Positions 1 to 6,100 of a DNA stretch of 13,478 nucleotides are shown in pieces. Below the pieces are notes generated by a model that worked only from the letters and a program-made list of their open reading frames with translations, did not search any database and was not told the DNA's origin. Made by a program: the position numbers and the translations under genes. Position 1 is the first letter of the stretch. Each line of letters starts with the position of its first letter. The DNA comes from Pseudomonadota bacterium (GTDB lineage: Bacteria > Myxococcota > Bradymonadia > UBA4248): assembly GCA_017613855.1 (NCBI GenBank), contig JAGACY010000315.1:1-13478 (forward strand). The letters run 5' to 3'.

Positions 1-1677
1 ACTCAGGATACCGTCCAAGCCAAATTAGCAATTGCAAAGCTCTATTTGTATTTCAAGTCCATCGATATCAAAGATATTGTCTGGAATTCACGAAACATGG
101 TTTGGCTCTATAAAGTTATCTACAGCCAGGTTGACCCGAACGCCGCAAATGATGATGATTATTATTGTGCGTGCGGCACAGACGTTTGCAATAAAGGCGT
201 CGGATGTGCAGCCAAGAATAACACCTTTGTCTGTACAGCCCTCAATGCCCCCGAAGAAGGTGAATGCGATCCTATTCTGGTTGACTCAAGATATGTAGCC
301 TACGTCATGGCCGAGCACCTTCTCCCCATTTTCTCTCAGGTTTCGACATTGAGAGAAAAATTAGCAGCCAATTCGAATGATCCTGTCTTACAGAAGCTTG
401 CCGGCTCTGAATATTTAACCAAAGATTTATTTAAATATTATTCTAGTGAAAATAGTTATGACAATCCGGAAGTCTTTTTTACCGCAGAGCTTTTTTATGC
501 TTCAATCTGTGAATGCTTAAATGGTTCTTCCAAGGACGGCAATGGCATTGATATTTGTCCTTCAACCATGAATATAACAATTCCTGGTGCCCTCGCAAGC
601 AGCACGAAAGGTGTTCCTACTCAACTCTATAAAATGATTCGTCAGATAGCTGCCAGTTTATTAGTAAATCAGAAAATATTAGAAGGCAACAACCCAGATG
701 AACTTGCAGAATCCACTGATCCGAAAATTGCAAAAGAAATTGACGATTTTATCATCGAACAAGTCTCTTACTTAATCAATTCAAACTTAAACCTGACACA
801 GCAGTTACAGAATGATGTTGTGTTAGAAATGGCAGGGAAGATTAAGAATAAAACATTTACCCAAACAGACGTAACCCACGCCAAAGCAAAAGTTATTAAA
901 GAAATCTTAAGAAACATGCTTAAGGCGACGTATGGCAATCTTCCTAAAGCGGAGGCTACTGCGCACAGACAATTCTTTGGCAATTTCGTGCTTCGCAGCC
1001 TGCCGCCAGAAGATAAGAACAATCTGTTTTCGATGACTTTCGTCCAAAATACACGATGCCTGGACACCGCAACTGTTGTTACCCAAACTATCGGAACAAA
1101 ACAGTTTTGCCACTCCAATATGTTTAATGCAGAGGGTGGTACGCTGACCTATAGTAACTTAATTAAAATCGTTCTTCCTGATGGTATAGAAGGAACAGTA
1201 AATGCTGCAAATTTAGCAGACATTATCATCATGAATGAGACTTATGTACAGAATTTCGAAAAGGGTACATTCAATATGCCCGTCACCGTCAAAGATAGTA
1301 CAGGCAAAGAGGTAACGACAACCGTTTCAGTCGATCAGCTTTCAGTCTATCTTGGCGATGATAATCCATCCAATGAGGCGATAATCTATGTAAATGGACA
1401 ACCCAATTCTTTGAAAGGCTATTGGCAGTCCTATCGCTGTCCGGGCGGTGCTTCGTATACAGAAGATAATGAATGTGGTATCTGCTCGAATTCTCCCGTT
1501 AAGCATCTCATGAACAACCCCTATGCCAAAGAAGGGGAACCCACAACCATTCTTGCTGCATGTGTGAATGGGTTACCACAAGTCGACAACTCAACTGTCA
1601 CGACTCCCTCAGATCAGCAGCAGCCGGGTGAACAGCAGCCGGGTGAACAGCAGCCGGGTGAACAGCAGCAACCCTAA
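1..1677 (+). CDS. Cys-containing probable exported protein of unknown function, 5'-truncated
   Basis: The frame is open from the first base, so the N-terminus lies outside the window; 558 residues and a TAA stop are visible. A TTG at 46 would be the first possible in-window start, but coding sense clearly continues upstream of it. I do not recognise the family. Counting from the first visible codon, six cysteines cluster at residues 56-89 (C56, C58, C63, C69, C78, C89). More Cys pairs occur in the middle and in a Cys-containing segment close to the C-terminus, which suggests disulfides and export. Much of the body looks helical. The tail is rich in Gln, Pro, Gly and Glu and contains three exact PGEQQ-type repeats, like a flexible linker or wall-spanning tail. 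Codons are richer in A/T (many TTA Leu codons) than in the three downstream genes. Coding status is secure; function is unknown. Confidence 0.88.
   Translation, partial: TQDTVQAKLAIAKLYLYFKSIDIKDIVWNSRNMVWLYKVIYSQVDPNAANDDDYYCACGTDVCNKGVGCAAKNNTFVCTALNAPEEGECDPILVDSRYVAYVMAEHLLPIFSQVSTLREKLAANSNDPVLQKLAGSEYLTKDLFKYYSSENSYDNPEVFFTAELFYASICECLNGSSKDGNGIDICPSTMNITIPGALASSTKGVPTQLYKMIRQIAASLLVNQKILEGNNPDELAESTDPKIAKEIDDFIIEQVSYLINSNLNLTQQLQNDVVLEMAGKIKNKTFTQTDVTHAKAKVIKEILRNMLKATYGNLPKAEATAHRQFFGNFVLRSLPPEDKNNLFSMTFVQNTRCLDTATVVTQTIGTKQFCHSNMFNAEGGTLTYSNLIKIVLPDGIEGTVNAANLADIIIMNETYVQNFEKGTFNMPVTVKDSTGKEVTTTVSVDQLSVYLGDDNPSNEAIIYVNGQPNSLKGYWQSYRCPGGASYTEDNECGICSNSPVKHLMNNPYAKEGEPTTILAACVNGLPQVDNSTVTTPSDQQQPGEQQPGEQQPGEQQQP
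1621..1665 (+). repeat. Three exact 15-bp tandem repeats in the tail of the first gene
   Basis: Three consecutive identical copies of CAGCCGGGTGAACAG, in frame and encoding Q-P-G-E-Q. They are flanked by further CAG codons and end just before the stop. Perfect identity suggests recent slippage or expansion, so copy number could vary between strains. Confidence 0.93.
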
Positions 1678-1740
1678 GACTCCTAAAGTTATAAATCTGA
1701 ATACATTCAATTATTATAATTATGAATGATATTCAGAAGT

Positions 1741-1776
1741 GCGGGTATTAAAAATATTTTTATTTTTGATGCCCGC
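1741..1776 (+). terminator. 16-bp stem hairpin downstream of the first gene, probable terminator
   Basis: Arms 1741-1756 and 1761-1776 pair along 16 positions with two G-U wobbles around a TTTT loop. The outer five pairs are G/C and the inner part is A/T, so the descending arm itself carries U runs. It lies 63 bases after the stop of the first gene. There is no clean T-run after the stem, which lowers confidence in intrinsic termination. The near-symmetry means it could act on either strand. Confidence 0.5.
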
Positions 1777-1837
1777 AATATAGCGCAATTACTGCGTTTC
1801 GGACTATTATCGTTTTTTTCATATACAAAAATTACTA

Positions 1838-1851
1838 TGACATTTATGTCA
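1838..1851. promoter_or_regulatory. 14-bp palindrome, candidate activator-binding (enhancer) site
   Basis: TGACAT-TT-ATGTCA is a perfect inverted repeat with six-base arms and a two-base centre. It is centred about 75 bases upstream of the transcription start predicted from the sigma-54 promoter at 1894-1909. That position is suitable for an enhancer-binding protein. The region between the two is A/T-rich, which would suit DNA bending. The cognate regulator is not in the window; the regulatory role is inferred from position and symmetry. Confidence 0.45.
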
Positions 1852-1893
1852 CTCCTGGATAACCATTCTATCAATTAATATATATTTAGTTAT

Positions 1894-1909
1894 TGGCACA
1901 ATTCATGCA
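1894..1909 (+). promoter_or_regulatory. Sigma-54 (-24/-12) promoter of the six-repeat Cys protein
   Basis: TGGCACAATTCATGCA matches the RpoN consensus TGGCACG-N4-TTGCA at all but two of the defined positions. The invariant GG (1895-1896) and GC (1907-1908) are exactly 12 bases apart. A start near 1920 would give a leader of about 56 bases before the ATG at 1976. Sigma-54 promoters need an ATP-driven activator, and a candidate palindrome sits upstream at 1838-1851. TTGGCA at 1893 could also be read as a sigma-70 -35 box, but no comparably good -10 follows. Confidence 0.6.
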
Positions 1910-1922
1910 AAACGTTGATTAT

Positions 1923-1945
1923 ACCGGATATTCCGGTTGCTTTTT
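1923..1945 (+). promoter_or_regulatory. Small leader hairpin followed by a T-run
   Basis: ACCGGA-TAT-TCCGGT forms a six-pair hairpin (1923-1937), with CTTTTT following at 1940-1945. It would be the very start of the predicted transcript. It could be a 5' stabilising hairpin, a weak attenuator or an operator. A stem this short at the extreme 5' end is unlikely to be an efficient terminator. Confidence 0.35.
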
Positions 1946-1975
1946 GGATGATTTAAACATTGTAGGAGAATTACG

Positions 1976-2485
1976 ATGAGACAAATAACCAGCTTAATCA
2001 CGACCCTTGGTCTTATGCTTTCTTTGCCTGCCTTGTCGTACGCCTATGACGGGTCATGCATTGCCGACACCGACTGCGGCGGCGGCGTCCACTGTATTGC
2101 AGGTATGTGTGCCAATGCACCGAACAGCATTTGTTTTACAAATGCAGACTGCGGTCCCGGCGTTACATGCAATACTGGCAAATGTGCCACAGCTCCCGAT
2201 GGCCAATGCAATTCTTCGACCGACTGCGGCGTCGGCATAGCCTGCAACGCCAACAAATGCGCGAACGGCGGCGGTGTCTGCTATAAAGATGAAGACTGCG
2301 GCCCCGGCGTCAAATGTAACGGTACCAAGTGCGCCAATGCTCCCGGCGGTTCGTGCAGCCAGGACAGTGACTGCGGTGCGGGGATTAAATGCAACACCGG
2401 CAAATGCGCCAACGCCCCCGACGGTACCTGCACACAAGACAGCGACTGCGGCAGCAAACCCTGCGTCAGCGGCCATTGCGCATAG
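1976..2485 (+). CDS. Small secreted protein made of six four-Cys repeats
   Basis: This 169-residue protein begins with a typical Sec signal peptide, probably cut after S21-Y22-A23. The mature 146 residues are almost entirely six repeats (residues 26-50, 51-75, 76-99, 100-124, 125-149, 150-169). Units 1-5 have cysteine spacing Cx5Cx5Cx4C with a conserved D-C-G around the second Cys and usually GKC at the fourth; the last unit is one residue shorter. That gives 24 Cys, an even number, as expected for a disulfide-bonded extracellular protein. The start is set by AGGAG at 1964-1968, seven bases before the ATG. A sigma-54 promoter and palindrome lie upstream and two terminators follow, so it appears to be monocistronic. 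There is no lipobox, membrane segment or anchor, so it should be periplasmic or released. The spacing recurs in the two large downstream lipoproteins. Binding partner and role are unknown. Confidence 0.92.
   Translation: MRQITSLITTLGLMLSLPALSYAYDGSCIADTDCGGGVHCIAGMCANAPNSICFTNADCGPGVTCNTGKCATAPDGQCNSSTDCGVGIACNANKCANGGGVCYKDEDCGPGVKCNGTKCANAPGGSCSQDSDCGAGIKCNTGKCANAPDGTCTQDSDCGSKPCVSGHCA
2051..2482 (+). repeat. Six tandem ~75-bp coding repeats
   Basis: In-frame repeat units of 25, 25, 24, 25, 25 and 20 codons. Copies are similar but not identical at the DNA level. Recurring words are GACTGCGG at the second Cys and AAATGCGCCAA or close variants at the fourth. The pattern suggests older duplication followed by divergence, with the cysteine spacing kept. 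Confidence 0.9.
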
Positions 2486-2506
2486 CCATCGCCACACAAA
2501 CATTTT

Positions 2507-2539
2507 CGGTTTCCACTCCGCATTGAAGAGTGGAAGCCG
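2507..2539 (+). terminator. Hairpin immediately after the Cys-repeat gene, probable first terminator
   Basis: CGGTTTCCACTC (2507-2518) pairs with GAGTGGAAGCCG (2528-2539) around a nine-base loop, with one G-U wobble. The sequence after it is T-rich (TTATTATTTT) but not a clean T-run. It begins 22 bases after the stop codon, a normal terminator position. Confidence 0.6.
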
Positions 2540-2594
2540 GATTCATTATTATTTTGCTGAATTGACGACATCCCCAAGTGATTCGTGTTTGATA

Positions 2595-2629
2595 CCCGCT
2601 ATTGCCTAAGCAATATGCGGGCTTTTTAT
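2595..2629 (+). terminator. Rho-independent terminator
   Basis: CCCGC/GCGGG forms the outer stem and TATTGC/GCAATA the inner stem, with one bulged T (2616) and a CTAA loop. The run CTTTTTATT follows directly. This is the clearest intrinsic terminator in the window and, with the hairpin at 2507-2539, closes the transcript of the six-repeat gene. Confidence 0.8.
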
Positions 2630-2656
2630 TGTCTTTGGATGTTCCTCGAAATGTCA

Positions 2657-2753
2657 CTGTGCGCTTGGGGCGCTCACCTTGTTGCAACTGTATTGGGCTT
2701 TCCTGTGGCTGACTTTGCACGCAGATGATTTTTGGATACGCTGTGCGCCCCAA
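2657..2753. repeat. Direct and inverted short repeats in the intergenic region
   Basis: CTGTGCGC occurs at 2657-2664 and again at 2741-2748. TTGGGGCGC (2665-2673) is the reverse complement of GCGCCCCAA (2745-2753). The two inverted words could pair across about 70 bases, enclosing otherwise featureless sequence. I see no gene here. Confidence 0.4.
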
Positions 2754-2757
2754 AATT

Positions 2758-2870
2758 CTAAGCGAGTCGCAGCGACGCGCGAAGCGCAGGTCGCAAGGCG
2801 AGCAACGCAGCCGTATTGCCGCAGGCAATAGGCGCGTCATCGCGGGCGTATGGCGAAGCCATAGCCGCGA
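2758..2870. repeat. Chain of GC-rich hairpins (structured intergenic repeat, copy 1)
   Basis: Successive palindromes are packed together. GTCGC-A-GCGAC is at 2766-2776 and GCGC-GAA-GCGC at 2777-2787. TATTGCC-GCA-GGCAATA is at 2814-2830, extended outward by GCC/GGC and ACGC/GCGT. TATGGC-GAA-GCCATA is at 2849-2863, with outer TCGCGG/CCGCGA. The block is much richer in G+C than its flanks. It shares linker words (CTAA..GCGAG, CAACGC, CGCG..TCAT) and hairpin shape with the block at 8405-8540. A short open frame across it gives only Arg-rich sequence and is not credible as a gene. It may be a REP-like dispersed element, a structured leader, or both. Confidence 0.65.
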
Positions 2871-2957
2871 TTCCGAAAGACCATTATTTCTAAAAAGATC
2901 TTGTAAACAGAATTGAATAAATGTATGAGAATACGTTTAGACAGTTTACGGCAAATA

Positions 2958-2986
2958 GTAGCCGCAAAAACGGCTACGCCGTTTTT
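2958..2986 (+). promoter_or_regulatory. Mutually exclusive hairpins, candidate attenuator in the leader of the large lipoprotein gene
   Basis: GTAGCCG (2958-2964) can pair with CGGCTAC (2971-2977). Alternatively AAAAACGGC (2966-2974) can pair with GCCGTTTTT (2978-2986). Both use the bases 2971-2974, so the two folds exclude each other. The second has an intrinsic-terminator shape, with T's closing the stem and TATT following. It lies about 150 bases before the ATG at 3137. The regulatory role is inferred. Confidence 0.45.
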
Positions 2987-3061
2987 ATTGGTACTCATAA
3001 TTACACGAATGACGTTAGAGTTAATCGTGTGCAGATTTCACAATGCACCGGGCATAGGTCG

Positions 3062-3092
3062 CACTTCGTCTTTGTTCTGCTCATGCGAAGTG
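3062..3092 (+). promoter_or_regulatory. Leader hairpin upstream of the large lipoprotein gene
   Basis: CACTTCG (3062-3068) pairs with CGAAGTG (3086-3092) around a 17-base loop. It ends 35 bases before the ribosome-binding site. A weak stem with a large loop; it could be part of the leader structure or incidental. No convincing promoter was found nearby: TTGTAA (2901-2906) and TATGAG (2924-2929), spaced 17 bases, are only a poor sigma-70 match. Confidence 0.3.
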
Positions 3093-3136
3093 AATCTAAT
3101 ATGGTGCAAAATAACCAGCCGTTTTTGGGAGGCAAA

Positions 3137-6100
3137 ATGAAGAAATCTTTATTTATTTACTCACTGACCGCGCTTGCACTTGCACTGGGTGCCTGCTCGG
3201 ACGACAACAAAAAACATGAAGAAGCGCCCTGCACAGGTGAGGGGTGCGAGCAATTGTGCGGTGATGTCGCGATGCCTGCAGACAAAGTTGATTGCGTGTG
3301 TGTAGAAGGCGCGTGGACAGAATGCAAGGATGCCGGTGACGCAAATTGCACAGGCGACATGCCGGAAGGGAAAGTCGGCTGCGCTTGCAAAGACGGCGAA
3401 TGGATCAACTGCAGTAATGCCGGTGATGGCAGCTGCGAAGGCAACATGCCTTCAGGCAAGAAAGACTGCGTCTGCAAAGAAGGCGAATGGACCGAATGCA
3501 AAAATATTGACGAGCCCTGCGAAGGCGATGAGTGCGGCAAACCTAGCGTCAAAACGAATCCGATTTTACGCAAGATGGAATCGAAGAATGGCTGCTCCCT
3601 GGATGCCGACTGCGCAGAAGGATCGTTCTGCTTTGAGGGTCAGTGCGTGATTCAGTGCTCGAGCGACAAGAGCCTCAAGCTGAACTGCTCCAAGAATTAC
3701 TATTGCGACAGCACGCGTGGCCGCTGTGTCACTCAGGATTACCTGACCGAAATGAAGAAGGTCGAGGATGAGATTGCGGCAGCAGGTGATTCGATGAGCG
3801 ACCAGGACAAAGCTTTGCTGCGCACGAGTGTTGAGCTCAATGCCGCCACGATGAGCAATGTCCGCCACAGTGTTTTGGGTCAGCAGACCGCCGATGGCAA
3901 AACCGTCGAAAGCATTACCTTTAGCGAGCGCATGCCGCTGGCCAAGATCATCAATGAGAAAGACAAAACACAAAAAGTCAGCTTTGCGACGACAGATTCA
4001 ATCGGAGAAGTCCAGTACGTCGTTAAGATGGACGGCGTCGATCTGCCCGTGCTCAAAACGAGCAAGGGTGTGAAGAATAAGTTAGGCACCTATACCTACA
4101 CCTTCGAAATCGACACGGCCCAAATCCAGAAGAATCGCCGCAATCGTCTGCTTCGTTCTGGCGGTACCATCGAACCCGAAGCCGAGAACGTCGAGATTAT
4201 TTCGAATGCCGGTGAATTCCCGGTCATTCTGGCCGATCCAGTCCAGCCCGAGGGACTTTATAAAGGTTATGCAAGCCCCGTTTCGGTGCTTTCGGGTATT
4301 GCCCTTCCCATCCGCATGGGTATCAAAACCGTTCCCGCCAAGATTGCCAATTTCTCTGAAATCACCGGTTTGACGGTGATGCTGCCCGTCACCGAAGGCG
4401 ACATCTTCTCGCCCGAGAATCTCGCCGAAGATGGTACCGAAACCTGGTCATTGCTGCAGATGAGCAAGAAAGCCGCATCCGATTGCAGCAATAAGAAACC
4501 CTGCTGGGCCGCCACCTACTCGACGAACAACTTTGCCCCCAAAGGCAGCGTTCTCTTTACGGAAGATCAACATGTCAACCGCAATATCCGCGTTGAAATC
4601 TACGATTTTGATGCCCCGACGTTTACCTTTACCGGTCGCATCGTCGATGGTCTCAAGGGTTTGTATCGCGAAAAATCTGTCGAACCCGACAAGATCCTGA
4701 CCTCATGGAACGATACCGAAATGGTCGGTGAATTCTCGGTTCAGTTGTCCAATGCCATCGACGAAGCAGTGACGAGTGTAACCCACGTGCATGAGCCAGC
4801 CAATGAAGTCATCCGTGCTGAAGCCGATGATCCTCTCCCGGTTTGCAACGACGATCTCATTGCGGCATTTATGGCTAAAATCGCGGATCCCGAAACAGAA
4901 AACTGCGATTCAATCGATGACGAAGTTCTCAAACAGGATTGCAAAGATATCCAGACATGTAAGAATGTTAAGTCGATGGATCAGTACAATGAACTGAGCA
5001 AGAGTGCTCAATTCATGTGCCTGCAGAAAGCCGCCATCGCCATCACTGACGACCCTGCCAGCATGTCGAATGTATTGTCAGCCGTCCTGAAAGCCGATGC
5101 CGAAGGTCAAGACACGACCAAGCCCGCAGCAACCGTTTGTGACACGGACATCCACAATTTCGATGAATTCCAGACCGTTTGCGCCAAAGCCGGCTGCTCG
5201 CTGTGTGCCGATCATCCCGAATATGTCTGCGGTGCCGATTTGCTGGCTCGCCGTTATCTGTCGAATGATCCCAAGGATACAGAGAATTATCTCGACGTCG
5301 ATGCCCAGACCGATTTGATGAATGCCTGGATTGCCGTCATCCGCGAATCGTACCTCGCCCAGCAGTACATGGCCTGGAACGATGACAACGATATCCGCAA
5401 GCAGTGGCTGACCGGTGCTGTCTATCAGAATACCTTTGCAGCCAGCACGATGAAAACCTTTAACGAGGATTTGCTGCAGAAATATCGCGATAAAGTACTC
5501 GATGTTCAGCGCGGCATCATGGGCAAACAATTTGCTCAGACAACGCTCGAAATGCTGTCCCAGAGCTTTATTAGCAGCGATCCCAAGACACTGGCCCTCA
5601 ATACAGCCCGCAATACAATTTTGAGCGAGTTGTCGCAGACATGGGAATCGGTAGGAACGGCATTGGGATTGAGTTCACGTCGTTATGATGTCCTCCTCCA
5701 GGAAGATGTCAAGCGTATCCAGATGGCCAAGGAACTTCGTCCGTATCTGTTCGACCTGTATTTCTCGGGTGTTCTCGAATCCGCCATCAACCTCAAAGCA
5801 GACCAGGGTTCCCTCAACGCCGCTTATGGTACGGATTTGAGCAGCATCATTTCGAAGCTCGAATCACTCGACCAGACCTTCGAAGACCTCGTCTTTATGC
5901 GTGATGGTGAAATCTTTACCGACACAAGCCTCGACACCGGCGATGGCCTGACGGCTCTTGGCAAAGCTCAAAAAGCTGCCAAAGAATCCGTAGAGAAAGC
6001 AAGCACCAAACGTAAGACGGTCTTTGATGAAATGGCCGCCAAGCGCAAAGAAAAACTCTCCATCCAGGACAGCTACCTGTCCTCCCTCGAGTCGATGCGC

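Noticed and set aside
1801..1830. T-run near 1811-1818 as a terminator for the first gene
   Set aside because: Only a four-pair stem (CGCA/TGCG) lies near it, well separated from the run; the 16-pair hairpin at 1741-1776 is the better candidate.
2054..2577. Long antisense and alternate-frame open frames over the six-repeat gene
   Set aside because: They are Ala/Val- or Pro/Gln-rich echoes of the repeated GC-rich codons in the real gene, with no ribosome-binding site or independent protein features.
2466..2840. A minus-strand open frame of about 124 residues spanning the terminators and hairpin chain
   Set aside because: It crosses two clear terminators and part of the palindromic block, and its translation is Arg/Cys-rich sequence produced by the hairpins.
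2758..2870. CRISPR array
   Set aside because: The palindromic units differ in length and sequence and there are no constant repeats separated by equal-sized spacers.
2725..2916. A plus-strand 63-residue open frame across the GC-rich hairpins
   Set aside because: Arg/Ser-rich translation of palindromes, no ribosome-binding site, and no recognisable protein feature.
2921..3136. In-frame upstream extension of the large lipoprotein gene to an ATG at 2921
   Set aside because: The extension would place the lipoprotein signal peptide 72 residues inside the protein, covers the alternative hairpins at 2958-2986, and lacks a good ribosome-binding site; GGGAGG directly before the ATG at 3137 fits better.
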